From contig JAGIAT010000005.1 in assembly GCA_017744715.1 (NCBI GenBank), positions 124,001-188,000 on the forward strand: 64,000 bases of DNA. The letters are read 5' to 3'. Source of the stretch: Niabella sp. (GTDB lineage: Bacteria; Bacteroidota; Bacteroidia; Chitinophagales; Chitinophagaceae). Positions 1 through 8,563 of this stretch are shown one piece after another (position 1 is the stretch's first letter; each line of letters opens with the position of its first letter). The notes under the pieces are model-generated. The model searched no databases. It was given only the letters and a program-made list of their open reading frames with translations, and had not been told where the DNA came from. A program made the translations under genes and the position numbers.

Positions 1-88
1 TACTAAGCGCACTGGCACCGCGGGTCATAAGCTTCTCGCGCGGACGGTCGTCTTCCGCCCAGTTCCGGATGGCATTGGCGTTTTTCAT
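1..88 (-). CDS. radC: RadC family DNA repair protein, N-terminal fragment cut by the window edge
   Basis: Only the first 29 codons are visible, reading leftwards off the window from an ATG at 88. The translation begins MKNANAIRNWAEDDRPREKL and continues MTRGASALS, which matches the start of RadC (UPF0758) proteins, where a helix-hairpin-helix region precedes a JAB/MPN metalloprotease-like domain. Neither domain can be checked here. It is divergent from prs. The molecular role of RadC is unsettled in the literature. The family call rests on the short N-terminal signature alone. Confidence 0.8.
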   Translation of the reverse strand, partial: MKNANAIRNWAEDDRPREKLMTRGASALS

Positions 89-196
89 CTATACAAGGTA
101 CAGAATGTTTATTGTTCAAAAAATTTTTTTTAATGACCGATTTTGCTTGGAATTTTGCCGCGGTTATTAATATCTTCGCCGCTCATTTAATAACAA

Positions 197-1171
197 ATGG
201 AGTCTCCGTTTTCAAATATGCATTCAGCCAAAATTTTTGCCGGTACGGCATCGCGCCAGTTAGCAGAAGAAATCTGCCAGAGATATGGCTGCCAGTTGGG
301 TCAGATCCATACACAGCGCTTTAGTGATGGAGAGATTTACGTGAATTTTTTAGAAAGTGTTCGGGGGGATTATGTTTTCCTGGTGCAGAGCACCTATGCG
401 CCCTCAGATAACCTGATGGAATTGCTTTTAATGATTGATGCTGCGAAACGCGCATCTGCCTATAAAGTGATTGTGGTAATGCCCTATTATGGGTATGCCC
501 GCCAGGACCGGAAGGACCGGCCGCGGGTGGCAATTGGCGCCAAGCTGGTTGCCAATATGTTAACGGCCGCCGGTGCAGACCGGATCGTTACGATGGACCT
601 GCACGCTCCCCAGATCCAGGGCTATTTCGACATTCCGATGGACCATTTGGACAGCCATGCAGTTTTTATCCCTTATGTAGAGCAATTACAGCTGGAAAAC
701 CTTACCTTTGCAGCCCCTGACGTAGGCGCAACGAACCGGATACGGGAAATTGCATCCTATTTCAACGCGGAAATGGTGATTTGCGATAAGCACCGGAAAC
801 GGGCAAACGAAATAGCCAGCATGCGGGTGATCGGGGATGTGGAAGGCCGGAATGTGGTGATTATTGATGATATCTGTGATACGGGCGGAACCCTGGCCAA
901 AAGCGCGGGACTGCTGATGGAAAAAGGGGCAAAGAGTGTAAGAGCCATGATTACGCATCCCATTTTGAGCGGTAAAGCATACGAAAATATTGAAAACAGC
1001 GTGTTGGATGAACTGGTTGTATGCAACACCATTCCGCTACAGAAAATAACCCCGAAGATCCGGGTGATTTCTGTAGCCAACTTATTTGCAATTGCAATTA
1101 AGCATGCGTTTGAAAACAAGAGTATTACAAGTTTGTTTGTACACTCGAATCTGAGAACGTCCAATCCATAG
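197..1171 (+). CDS. prs: Ribose-phosphate pyrophosphokinase (PRPP synthetase)
   Basis: Makes 5-phosphoribosyl-1-diphosphate from ribose 5-phosphate and ATP in the cytoplasm, feeding purine, pyrimidine, histidine, tryptophan and NAD synthesis. Visible family signatures are KIFAGTASRQLAE near the N-terminus, FSDGE, the catalytic-loop stretch ARQDRKDRPR, the ATP/metal-binding stretch MDLHAPQIQGYFDIP, and the PRPP-binding loop VVIIDDICDTGGTL near residue 220. Full length for the family (324 aa from the ATG at 197). An ATG at 218 starting MHSAKIFAGT is an equally plausible start and fits homologues slightly better. rplY follows after 22 nt, so the two are probably cotranscribed, a common Bacteroidota arrangement. 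Confidence 0.96.
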   Translation: MESPFSNMHSAKIFAGTASRQLAEEICQRYGCQLGQIHTQRFSDGEIYVNFLESVRGDYVFLVQSTYAPSDNLMELLLMIDAAKRASAYKVIVVMPYYGYARQDRKDRPRVAIGAKLVANMLTAAGADRIVTMDLHAPQIQGYFDIPMDHLDSHAVFIPYVEQLQLENLTFAAPDVGATNRIREIASYFNAEMVICDKHRKRANEIASMRVIGDVEGRNVVIIDDICDTGGTLAKSAGLLMEKGAKSVRAMITHPILSGKAYENIENSVLDELVVCNTIPLQKITPKIRVISVANLFAIAIKHAFENKSITSLFVHSNLRTSNP

Positions 1172-1193
1172 TAAATTAAAACAATATCATAAA

Positions 1194-1769
1194 ATGAAAA
1201 CAATTACAATCGAAGGACAACTGAGGACCGAATTTGGCAAAAGAGCCACCCGCCAGATCCGCTCTCAGGACGCTGTGCCTGCTGTAATTTACGGGGGTGC
1301 TAAAGAGATCAATTTCAGTGCGCCGGCAGCAGCATTTAAAGGACTGGTGTATACACCTAATTTTCAGTTGGCTGAAATAAAACTGGATGGTGCTACCTAC
1401 AAATGCATTTTGAAAGATCTTCAGTTTGACAAGGTTACAGATCAACTGATTCATATAGATCTGCTGGAGCTTACAGACGACAAAAAGGTGATTGCCACCA
1501 TTCCGCTGAAATTTACAGGAAGCGCAAAAGGCGTTAAAGATGGCGGACGCTTTGTGTCTAAAATCAAAGCACTGAAAGTAAAAACACTTCCGAAAGACCT
1601 GAAGGAAGTGATTGAAGTGCCGATCGATAATCTGGAACTGAACGGTAATATCCGCGTGGAAGATGTAAAAGCAGAAAACATGGAGATCCTGAACTCTCCG
1701 CGTATTCCGATCGCGTCTATCGTAATGACAAGACAGCTGAAACAGGAAGAAGCTGCAGCTAAAAAATAA
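1194..1769 (+). CDS. rplY: 50S ribosomal protein L25 / general stress protein Ctc
   Basis: Binds 5S rRNA in the large ribosomal subunit. The 191-aa protein is the long Ctc/TL5 form: an N-terminal L25 beta-barrel (about residues 1-90, starting MKTITIEGQLRTEFGK) followed by the TL5 C-terminal domain (about 95-180, with the typical DGGRFVSKIKALKVKTLPKDLKE stretch in two parts) and a short Lys/Ala/Glu tail. It is 22 nt downstream of prs and is followed at once by a rho-independent terminator at 1789-1823, marking the operon end. Confidence 0.96.
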   Translation: MKTITIEGQLRTEFGKRATRQIRSQDAVPAVIYGGAKEINFSAPAAAFKGLVYTPNFQLAEIKLDGATYKCILKDLQFDKVTDQLIHIDLLELTDDKKVIATIPLKFTGSAKGVKDGGRFVSKIKALKVKTLPKDLKEVIEVPIDNLELNGNIRVEDVKAENMEILNSPRIPIASIVMTRQLKQEEAAAKK

Positions 1770-1788
1770 CTTTTTTTAACAAAGCATA

Positions 1789-1823
1789 AAAAAGCCTGCA
1801 TCAAATTGATGTAGGTTTTTTTA
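1789..1823 (+). terminator. Rho-independent terminator after rplY
   Basis: A 9-bp stem, CCTGCATCA paired with TGATGTAGG (one G-T wobble), with a 3-nt loop, is flanked by an A-run and followed by a run of seven T residues. It ends the prs-rplY unit and lies just before pth. Confidence 0.85.
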
Positions 1824-1830
1824 TTTTTAA

Positions 1831-1838
1831 TATTTTTG
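1831..1838 (+). promoter_or_regulatory. Candidate -7 promoter box TATTTTTG for pth
   Basis: Exact match to the Bacteroidota TAnnTTTG box, 9 nt before the pth ATG at 1848 and directly after the rplY terminator. A TTG at 1806-1808 is 22 nt upstream, slightly further than the usual spacing of about 19. The region is T-rich, so a chance match is possible. If used, the transcript would have almost no leader. Confidence 0.4.
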
Positions 1839-1847
1839 ATAAACGGG

Positions 1848-2423
1848 ATGAAATATTTATTAGCAGGTTTAGGAAACATCGGAAATGAATATGCACATAC
1901 CCGGCATAATATTGGTTTTGATATCATCGCTGCATTTGTTCACAAACATGGCGGGGAATTTAGAAACGACCGGCTGGCGTATGTTGCAGAGGTAAAGATA
2001 AAAGGCCGTACCGGTATTTGCATCTGTCCGACCACCTACATGAATTTAAGCGGCAAGGCGCTTAAGTTTTGGCTGGAGAAAGAAAAGATTCCATTGGAAC
2101 GTTCTTTAACGGTGCTGGATGATTTAGCACTACCTTTATCCAAGATGCGGATAAAGCCCGCGGGAAGCGACGGGGGGCATAACGGATTGAGGAGTATTCA
2201 GGCATTGTTAAATACAACTGCTTACCCAAAATTAAGGTTTGGAATTGGCAATACTTTTCCCAAAGGCATGCAGGCCGAGTTTGTGTTAGGTAAATGGAAA
2301 AAGGAAGAGGAGCCCCTGGTGAAATTGAAGATCGAAAAAGCGGTGGCAGCCATGGAGGTATTCATATTTCAGGGCATTGAAGCTGCTATGAATGAAATAA
2401 ATAGCAAAGAATTTACGTTGTAA
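1848..2423 (+). CDS. pth: Peptidyl-tRNA hydrolase (aminoacyl-tRNA hydrolase)
   Basis: Releases peptides from peptidyl-tRNAs dropped by stalled ribosomes. Starts MKYLLAGLGNIGNEY; the catalytic His is in the TRHNIGFD stretch (about residues 18-25), followed by TYMNLSGKAL and the DDLALPLSKMRIKPAGSDGGHNGLRSI region in its expected place. The usual GNPG motif reads GNIG here. The start is the ATG at 1848; an in-frame TTG 12 nt upstream overlaps the candidate promoter and is unlikely. 191 aa, normal for the family. A neighbour of rplY, as in many bacteria. Confidence 0.95.
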   Translation: MKYLLAGLGNIGNEYAHTRHNIGFDIIAAFVHKHGGEFRNDRLAYVAEVKIKGRTGICICPTTYMNLSGKALKFWLEKEKIPLERSLTVLDDLALPLSKMRIKPAGSDGGHNGLRSIQALLNTTAYPKLRFGIGNTFPKGMQAEFVLGKWKKEEEPLVKLKIEKAVAAMEVFIFQGIEAAMNEINSKEFTL

Positions 2424-2449
2424 AAGACAGATATAAATCCTACTGTATT

Positions 2450-3061
2450 ATGAAAATTATTTGTATCGGGCGAAATTATGCGGCGCATGCCAGGGAACTG
2501 GGAAATGAGATTCCGGAGGAACCGGTAATATTTTTAAAACCGAAGAGCGCCCTTTTAAGGCCGCATCTTCCTTTTTATTATCCCGAGTTTACGAATGAAT
2601 TACATTATGAATGCGAACTGGTGATCCGGGTATCCAAAAACGGCCGGTATATCAACAGGCGATACGCGAATCAATATTACGATGCCATTACACTGGGGAT
2701 TGATTTTACCGCGCGTGACCTGCAGAACGAACTGAAGAAGAAAGGGCTGCCCTGGGAAAAAGCAAAGGCCTGGGATAATTCCGCAGTGATCGGCAAGTGG
2801 AGGCCCGTCAATGATTTCGAAAGCACCAAAAATATCAACTTCGGACTTTATAAAAATGAAGAGCTGGTACAACACGGCAATTCTTCAAAAATGATACACA
2901 GTTTTGAATCTATTTTGTCGCATGTTTCCAAATACTTTACCCTGAATATCGGCGATATCATTTTTACCGGAACACCGGAGGGGGTGGGAGAGATCGTAAC
3001 CGGCGATGTACTGGAGGGAATACTGGAAGACGAAAGTGTATTCCAGATCACCATTGAATAA
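2450..3061 (+). CDS. Fumarylacetoacetate hydrolase family protein
   Basis: Probably a cytoplasmic metal-dependent hydrolase or decarboxylase acting on a beta-keto or acylpyruvate compound. The 203-aa protein is a single FAH C-terminal catalytic domain, like YcgM-type acylpyruvases. Visible signatures are IGRNYAAHARELGN at the start, the metal-ligand stretch YECELVI, GIDFTARDLQNELKKKGLPW with WDNSAVIG, and FTGTPEGVG near the C-terminus. It lies 26 nt after pth and may be cotranscribed. The exact substrate cannot be told from sequence. Confidence 0.88.
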   Translation: MKIICIGRNYAAHARELGNEIPEEPVIFLKPKSALLRPHLPFYYPEFTNELHYECELVIRVSKNGRYINRRYANQYYDAITLGIDFTARDLQNELKKKGLPWEKAKAWDNSAVIGKWRPVNDFESTKNINFGLYKNEELVQHGNSSKMIHSFESILSHVSKYFTLNIGDIIFTGTPEGVGEIVTGDVLEGILEDESVFQITIE

Positions 3062-3074
3062 AAACGTTATTTTT

Positions 3075-3105
3075 TTTGAGGTAAAAGAATAGAACGCTAT
3101 TTTTG
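3075..3105 (+). promoter_or_regulatory. Bacteroidota-type promoter (TTTG-N19-TATTTTTG) for the TonB receptor cluster
   Basis: TTTG at 3075-3078 and TATTTTTG at 3098-3105 are separated by exactly 19 nt, the spacing described for the Bacteroidota primary sigma factor. It lies 20 nt upstream of the small secreted-protein gene and downstream of the FAH gene, so it probably drives the small protein-receptor-thioredoxin set. Confidence 0.7.
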
Positions 3106-3124
3106 CAACGAAGATTCAAAAAAA

Positions 3125-3463
3125 TTGAAGAAACGGGAAAAAATACAGCGTTTTCTGGGTTGGATGTTGCTGGTGATATTCACCATCAGCATTACGCCTA
3201 AAATTTATCTTCACGATGCTTTTTCGCATCATCAGGATCAGCAGTTTAGCCGCACGGGTAACCAGGAGAAAAGTATCCGGACCTTTGAATACAGTTGCGG
3301 ATTTATAAATATTGAAGGTACAACGCCTTTTTTGGAGGCTACAGCGCCTGTACTGGCCATGGTACCTGTGCCGGAAAATGTATACCCTGTTGAACCCGTT
3401 GCCGGTCTTTGCTACCGCTTTCCTGCACAAACTACATTAAGAGGTCCGCCCGCTATTATTTAA
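3125..3463 (+). CDS. Small exported or membrane-anchored hypothetical protein upstream of a TonB-dependent receptor
   Basis: Function not recognised. The 112-aa product starts MKKREKIQRFLGW from a TTG codon (basic n-region) followed by one hydrophobic segment (about 12-26), so it should be a signal peptide or membrane anchor. The rest is short and carries HDAFSHHQDQ (three His and two Asp close together), two separated Cys residues, and a C-terminal LRGPP. Small His/Cys proteins next to TonB receptors are common in Bacteroidota and are often suspected of metal handling; that role is inference here. An ATG at 3164 lies inside the hydrophobic stretch and is a poorer start. Confidence 0.6.
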   Translation: MKKREKIQRFLGWMLLVIFTISITPKIYLHDAFSHHQDQQFSRTGNQEKSIRTFEYSCGFINIEGTTPFLEATAPVLAMVPVPENVYPVEPVAGLCYRFPAQTTLRGPPAII

Positions 3464-3544
3464 TAACAAGAAGCTTTCCGGTAAGCATACCGGGTGAAAC
3501 GGTTTTTTTTAAAACCACATTTTTCTATTTTATTAAATATAGTG

Positions 3545-5932
3545 ATGCAAAAAAAGATATTGGGACTCATTGTCCTGCAATGGTTCGTTTTTATTATTGG
3601 AAACGCGTCCCCGATTGTTAAAAAGGATCCGGCACCGGCAGGATCGCTTAAAGGAGTTGTAACAGACGATGCTACCGGACAGCCGTTACCGGAAGCAACC
3701 ATTTCATTTCCCGATTTAAAAACAGATGTCACCGCGGATAAAGACGGAGCCTATTTTATACGATCCATGCCCAACGGGCGGTATACGGTTTCCGTATCTT
3801 TTATTGGATACCGCTCATTTGTAGGTACGGTTGTTATCAATGGTGCAACGGTGCAGGATTTCAGGCTGAAAGTGTCGGTAGTTGAAAATGATGCCGTGGT
3901 TGTTACCGGAGTATCGGCTTCCACGCAGCTTAAGCATACGCCCACCCATATTTCCGTGCTGTCGCAAAAAGAATTACAGCAATCATCGGGAACAGGATTA
4001 TTGGATGCTGTGGCAAAAGTGCCGGGAGTGGCCATCATTACTACAGGACCGGCCATTGCAAAGCCTTCCATCCGCGGGCTTGGCTACAACCGGGTGGTTA
4101 CCTTAAATGATGGGGTACGCCAGGAAGGACAGCAGTGGGGCGATGAGCACGGGATTGAAATAGATGAATACAGCGCGCAAAAGATCGAGATCCTGCGCGG
4201 GCCGGCTTCCCTCATGTATGGCAGCGATGCCACCGGGGGGGTGCTGAACATACTAACCAATATTCCTGTTCCGGAAAATACGGTAAAGGCGAATCTTTCC
4301 GGAAGCGTCAACAACAATAATCGTATGCGGGGTGGCTACGCCAATGTTGCGGGAAATATTAACGGGTTTAACTGGAATGCGTACGGGAGTTTAAAAAGTG
4401 CCGGCGACTATACGAACAAATATGACGGAGGCGTGCTCAACAGCCGTTTTAATGAAAAAAATGTGGGCGGATACCTGGGGCTTAACAAACAATGGGGTTA
4501 TACCCACCTGGTTTTTTCGAACTATGATCAGCATGTAGGACTGGTAGAAGGTGATCGCGATGAAGACGGTCGTCTTATATTAGACGGATATGCGGCGGGA
4601 GATCGGCAACTGGAAGGCCGGCGCCCGCTGATCCCCAGTCAGCGGATCCAGCACCTTAAAATAGCACTGGATAACAACTTTACCTTTGATAACGGAAGCC
4701 GCATCACAGCCCTGGTTGGTTTTCAGCACAACCAGCGGAAAGAATTCGGAGATGTTGACAACCCCGGTGTTCCGGAAGCCTATTTTGATTTGAAAACCAT
4801 CAACTATTCGGCCGCCTATCACTGGCCGGTTATGAATGGCTGGAAAACATCCCTGGGGCTCAACGGCATGCGCCAGCAGAATGAGAACCGGGCGGAGGAA
4901 GCCCTGATCCCGGATTACCAGTTGTTTGATATAGGTGCGTATGCGTATACGACCAAAAACATCAACAAAACCACTTTAAGCGGAGGATTGCGGTTTGACC
5001 ATCGCACAGTAAACAGCAAGCTGACGCTGGAAGAAGGGGAAGAAAAATTTCAGCCGTTTTCTAAAAAGCTATCCAGTTTTTCCGGTAGTATCGGGCTGGC
5101 TCAGGATCTGAGCGACCAGGTAACGTTAAAAGCAAATGTGGGTAAAGGATTCCGGGCACCCAATATGGCCGAGCTGGCTGCAAACGGTGTACATGAAGGT
5201 ACGTTCCGGTATGAGATCGGTGATCAGCACCTGAAAAGTGAAGATGCCTATGCATTTGACCTGGGACTGGATGTAAACACGCAACACGTTTCGTTGAATA
5301 TTTCGCCCTATTTCAACCTGATCAACAATTATATTTATTATCAAAAACTGCTTACAGGTTCGGGAGCGGATTCAGTGATGAGTGATGTAACGGCCTACAA
5401 ATTTACCCAGCAGGATGCGCGTTTGTTTGGGCTGGAAGCCACGCTGGATATACATCCGCATCCACTGGACTGGCTGCATTTTGAAAACGCTTTTAGCTGG
5501 ACGAAGGGCTCGTTTACCAAAGCAGTGGATGGCTCCGATAACCTTCCGCTGATTGCACCGCTGCGGTTGCTGACGGAGCTGCGGGCAGAGTTTCCCACAC
5601 AGTTAAAAGCCTTCCGTAACTTTTACGCCAAGGTGGAGATGGATAATGTTGCGGCCCAGGAACATTTCTTTTCCGGGTATAACACGGAAACAGCTACCCC
5701 CGGGTACACGCTCTTTAATGCCGGGCTTGGAAGTGATGTGTATTGGGGCGGACAAAAAAGAGCCACCATTGTGCTGGCCGTTAACAATATCGGGGATGTG
5801 GCGTACCAGCAGCACCTGAGCCGGCTGAAATATGCGCCCGAAAACCCGGTAACCGGACGAACAGGGGTGTTTAATATGGGAAGGAATTTTACCGCAAGAC
5901 TGATTCTTCCGTTTGCCTGGAAAATTAAATAG
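3545..5932 (+). CDS. TonB-dependent outer-membrane receptor with carboxypeptidase-like N-terminal domain
   Basis: Outer-membrane gated channel that takes up a ligand with TonB/ExbBD energy. From the ATG at 3545: signal peptide (about residues 1-22, ending IIGNASP), a carboxypeptidase-regulatory-like domain (about 32-115, LKGVVTDDATGQPLPEATI), a plug domain (about 120-240, with ILRGPASLMYGSDATGGVLNI), then the beta-barrel ending RNFTARLILPFAWKIK. 795 aa is normal. An in-frame GTG at 3494 would add a poor N-terminus. It is single (no SusD partner), which fits a siderophore, heme, cobalamin or metal receptor rather than a glycan importer; the ligand is not determinable. Confidence 0.92.
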   Translation: MQKKILGLIVLQWFVFIIGNASPIVKKDPAPAGSLKGVVTDDATGQPLPEATISFPDLKTDVTADKDGAYFIRSMPNGRYTVSVSFIGYRSFVGTVVINGATVQDFRLKVSVVENDAVVVTGVSASTQLKHTPTHISVLSQKELQQSSGTGLLDAVAKVPGVAIITTGPAIAKPSIRGLGYNRVVTLNDGVRQEGQQWGDEHGIEIDEYSAQKIEILRGPASLMYGSDATGGVLNILTNIPVPENTVKANLSGSVNNNNRMRGGYANVAGNINGFNWNAYGSLKSAGDYTNKYDGGVLNSRFNEKNVGGYLGLNKQWGYTHLVFSNYDQHVGLVEGDRDEDGRLILDGYAAGDRQLEGRRPLIPSQRIQHLKIALDNNFTFDNGSRITALVGFQHNQRKEFGDVDNPGVPEAYFDLKTINYSAAYHWPVMNGWKTSLGLNGMRQQNENRAEEALIPDYQLFDIGAYAYTTKNINKTTLSGGLRFDHRTVNSKLTLEEGEEKFQPFSKKLSSFSGSIGLAQDLSDQVTLKANVGKGFRAPNMAELAANGVHEGTFRYEIGDQHLKSEDAYAFDLGLDVNTQHVSLNISPYFNLINNYIYYQKLLTGSGADSVMSDVTAYKFTQQDARLFGLEATLDIHPHPLDWLHFENAFSWTKGSFTKAVDGSDNLPLIAPLRLLTELRAEFPTQLKAFRNFYAKVEMDNVAAQEHFFSGYNTETATPGYTLFNAGLGSDVYWGGQKRATIVLAVNNIGDVAYQQHLSRLKYAPENPVTGRTGVFNMGRNFTARLILPFAWKIK

Positions 5933-5981
5933 GAGATCTGTAAGTATATTTGTTGCAGGAAATATATCCCCTGCAATAAAT

Positions 5982-6479
5982 ATGATAAGATCACTGCTAC
6001 TTTCAACGGTTGTCCTCATGGCTGCATTAACGGCGGCGGCCCAGGATCAGCAACGATTTCATGTATACGACCCGGCGGCAAACGCGCGCGAGGGCATCCG
6101 CAACGCCGTAGCCCAGGCAAAAAAAGAAAACAAACATGTGCTGGTGCAAATCGGCGGTAACTGGTGTATCTGGTGTGCACGGTTTGATCAGTTTTCAAAA
6201 ACAGACCGGAGCGTAGATTCCGTTTTAAAACGATCCTATTTGGTGTATCATCTGAACTACAGTAAGGAAAATAAGAACCTGCCCGTTCTGGCGGCATTCG
6301 ATTTTCCCCAGCGGTTTGGCTTCCCGGTATTCCTGGTGCTGGATAAAGAAGGGAAGCGGATTCATACGCAGCATTCGGGATATCTGGAAGAAGGAAAGGG
6401 GTACAGTACAGAAAAAGTGTCTGACTTTTTGAGCAACTGGGCACCGGATGCGCTGAACCCTGCAAAATATAAAGAGTAA
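5982..6479 (+). CDS. Exported thioredoxin-fold protein with WCIWC motif
   Basis: Probably a periplasmic thiol-disulfide protein. From the ATG at 5982 it has a signal peptide (about residues 1-21, cleaved after AAAQ) and a thioredoxin fold with the redox pair C62-x-x-C65 in NWCIWCARF, plus a later FGFPVFLVLDKEG stretch containing the cis-Pro expected of the fold. 165 aa. It begins 49 nt after the TonB receptor and lies in the same direction, so a shared transcript is likely. The link to the receptor (for example metal reduction or folding of a Cys-containing partner) is inference. Confidence 0.85.
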   Translation: MIRSLLLSTVVLMAALTAAAQDQQRFHVYDPAANAREGIRNAVAQAKKENKHVLVQIGGNWCIWCARFDQFSKTDRSVDSVLKRSYLVYHLNYSKENKNLPVLAAFDFPQRFGFPVFLVLDKEGKRIHTQHSGYLEEGKGYSTEKVSDFLSNWAPDALNPAKYKE

Positions 6480-6502
6480 TTTCCGAAACCCTAATCCGCT
6501 AT

Positions 6503-6985
6503 ATGAGCCCTGCGTCATTTTTTAAAATCTTAAAACATCCTGTAAAATTCAGGATGTTTTTGTTGTCAAAACTGCCGCTGGCGCTGTTTGCCGGTTTGCG
6601 CATCCGCGAGGTAAACCCACAGCAATGTGTGGTTAGTATCCCTTATAAATGGATGAATAAAAATCCGTTCCGCTCTACCTACTTTGCCGCATTGGCTATG
6701 GCTGCGGAATTAAGCACTGGTGTACTGGCAATGGCTGCTACATTGGAGCGCCCGGTAAAAGTGGCCTTGCTAGTAGTAAGACTGGAGTCGGAGTATTTTA
6801 AGAAAGCAACCGGCCGCACCCTGTTTACCTGTAATGATGGCGATGCCCTGCAAAACGCCGTTCAAAAAGCCATCGATCAAAACCAGCCGCAACAATTTAC
6901 AGCAACATCCACCGGCATCAATGAGCAGGGGGAACCGGTGGCTACCTTTCATATTACCTGGTCTTTTAAAGCAAAGGCCGGTTAA
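6503..6985 (+). CDS. DUF4442 domain protein (hotdog-fold, thioesterase-like)
   Basis: A 160-aa cytoplasmic protein of the DUF4442 family, which has the hotdog fold of acyl-CoA thioesterases; substrate unknown. The core signatures are LALFAGLRIREV, the PYKWMNKNPFRSTYFAALAMAAELSTG stretch (two parts) in the position of the hotdog helix, and the C-terminal ATFHITWSFKAK strand. The first 18 codons overlap a strong terminator-like hairpin (6532-6560). An ATG at 6554 would shorten the protein, but the N-terminal FFKILKHPVKFRMFLL resembles homologues, so 6503 is preferred. It lies 23 nt after the thioredoxin gene. Confidence 0.82.
   Translation: MSPASFFKILKHPVKFRMFLLSKLPLALFAGLRIREVNPQQCVVSIPYKWMNKNPFRSTYFAALAMAAELSTGVLAMAATLERPVKVALLVVRLESEYFKKATGRTLFTCNDGDALQNAVQKAIDQNQPQQFTATSTGINEQGEPVATFHITWSFKAKAG
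6532..6562 (+). terminator. Terminator-like hairpin inside the start of the DUF4442 gene
   Basis: A perfect 11-bp inverted repeat, AAAACATCCTG and CAGGATGTTTT, with a 7-nt loop ends in T residues. It falls at codons 10-20 of the DUF4442 coding sequence, not between genes. It could terminate or attenuate readthrough from the TonB receptor/thioredoxin unit, or be a by-product of coding. Confidence 0.45.
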
Positions 6986-7069
6986 AGAAATAATAAATGG
7001 TTCCGGATGTAAAATTCTTTTTTTATCTTGTTGAACTAAAAGCTTATCCAACAATAAAAGAGATACAAT

Positions 7070-8473
7070 ATGAAAATTGCTTTCCATGGCGCTGCACAAA
7101 CAGTAACCGGGTCTAAACACCTCCTTACACTGAAAAATGGTAAAAAGGTATTATTGGATTGCGGAATGTACCAGGGGTTGGGAGACCAGACAGATGCACT
7201 GAACCGTGACTTTGGTTTTGTTGCCAGTGAAGTGGATGTAATGATCCTTTCCCATGCACATATCGATCATTCAGGATTGATACCCCGGTTGGTAAAGCAG
7301 GGTTTTCGCGGCACGATCTTCTGTACGCCCGCCACAAAGGATCTTACAAATATTTTGTTGATGGACAGTGCCGAGATACAGGAAAGCGATATGCGTTTCC
7401 TGGAGAAGAAAAGGCAGGGCATGGCGCCTGATCTGTTGCAACCGCTATATACCCTTGAAGATGCCAAGAAGGCGATGGAGCTGTTTGACTCAAGGGAATA
7501 CGGTGCCTGGTATGACGTAACAGACGGTGTGAAAGCAATGTTTACGGATGCCGGCCATATCATCGGAAGTGCGTGTGTGCACCTGCGTATCCAGGAAGAC
7601 GGCAAAGAAACGCGCATTACGTTCAGCGGAGACCTTGGCCGCTACCGCGATGTGATCCTGCGGTCGCCCGAGGTATTTCCCCAGGCCGACTATATTATTA
7701 TGGAATCTACCTATGGCAACAGTTTACATGAAGATATAAAGGATACGCCCCAGATGCTGCTGGAATGGATCCGGAAGGTGTGTGTGGATCGGAAAGGGAA
7801 ACTCATCTTCCCCGCTTTCAGCGTAGGACGTACGCAGGAGATCCTGTATGCATTGAACCAGCTGGAGGCGCAGGGCGTGCTTCCGAAGATCCCGTTTTAT
7901 GTAGACAGTCCGCTTAGCATTGAAGCTACGGACGTTGTAAAACGGTTTCCCCTGTATTTTAACCGGCAGATCCAAAACGTGTTAAAGAATGATGACGATC
8001 CGTTCAGTTTTCCCGGACTTACCTATATCAAATCGGTGGATGAATCCAAGGCATTGAACTTTAAAAACGGGCCGATGGTTATTATTTCTGCAAGTGGCAT
8101 GGCCGATGCAGGAAGAGTAAAACACCATATCAGTAACAATATTGAAAACTCGCGGAATGCCATTGTGATGACGGGGTATTGCGAGCCGCATTCGCTGGGC
8201 GGCCGTTTGCTGGACGGGGTAAAGGAAGTAGGGATTTTTGGCGTGGAGCACCAGGTCAATGCCGAGATCGGGCAGATCCGGAGTATGAGCGCTCACGGTG
8301 ACTATGAAGATATGAGCCAATGGCTGGCCTGCCAGAATCCGCAGGCCATAAAGCAATTATTCCTGGTACATGGTGAACCCGATGTACAGGTAGCATTTAA
8401 ACAACGGTTGATAAAAAAAGGATTTGTAGACGTATTGATACCGGAACGGCATTTTGAGATCGGGCTGGCCTGA
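7070..8473 (+). CDS. MBL-fold metallo-hydrolase with beta-CASP and RNA-specificity (RMMBL) domains
   Basis: A cytoplasmic zinc-dependent nuclease-like enzyme of the CPSF73/beta-CASP group, expected to act on RNA. Domains in order: metallo-beta-lactamase core (about residues 1-195) with zinc motif H62-x-H64-x-D66-H67 in SHAHIDHSG, the later FTDAGHIIGSACV His and FSGDLG Asp; beta-CASP insertion (about 230-360, with FPAFSVGRTQEILYAL); C-terminal RMMBL part (about 385-460, with SAHGDYEDM and FLVHGE). 467 aa is standard. It lies 84 nt after DUF4442. Physiological RNA targets are unknown for most bacterial members. Confidence 0.93.
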   Translation: MKIAFHGAAQTVTGSKHLLTLKNGKKVLLDCGMYQGLGDQTDALNRDFGFVASEVDVMILSHAHIDHSGLIPRLVKQGFRGTIFCTPATKDLTNILLMDSAEIQESDMRFLEKKRQGMAPDLLQPLYTLEDAKKAMELFDSREYGAWYDVTDGVKAMFTDAGHIIGSACVHLRIQEDGKETRITFSGDLGRYRDVILRSPEVFPQADYIIMESTYGNSLHEDIKDTPQMLLEWIRKVCVDRKGKLIFPAFSVGRTQEILYALNQLEAQGVLPKIPFYVDSPLSIEATDVVKRFPLYFNRQIQNVLKNDDDPFSFPGLTYIKSVDESKALNFKNGPMVIISASGMADAGRVKHHISNNIENSRNAIVMTGYCEPHSLGGRLLDGVKEVGIFGVEHQVNAEIGQIRSMSAHGDYEDMSQWLACQNPQAIKQLFLVHGEPDVQVAFKQRLIKKGFVDVLIPERHFEIGLA

Positions 8474-8563
8474 GCTGACAATGCTTAACACTGGTAAAAT
8501 ACCGGTTTACCCGTATTTTCTGTTTTCATTACAGGGGTTATTTTCGCGGTAAATGTAAACCTC

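Noticed and set aside
3125..3463. Assignment of the small exported protein to the HYC_CC_PP family
   Set aside because: The HYC and CC motifs that name that family are absent; only a terminal PP is shared, so no family was assigned.
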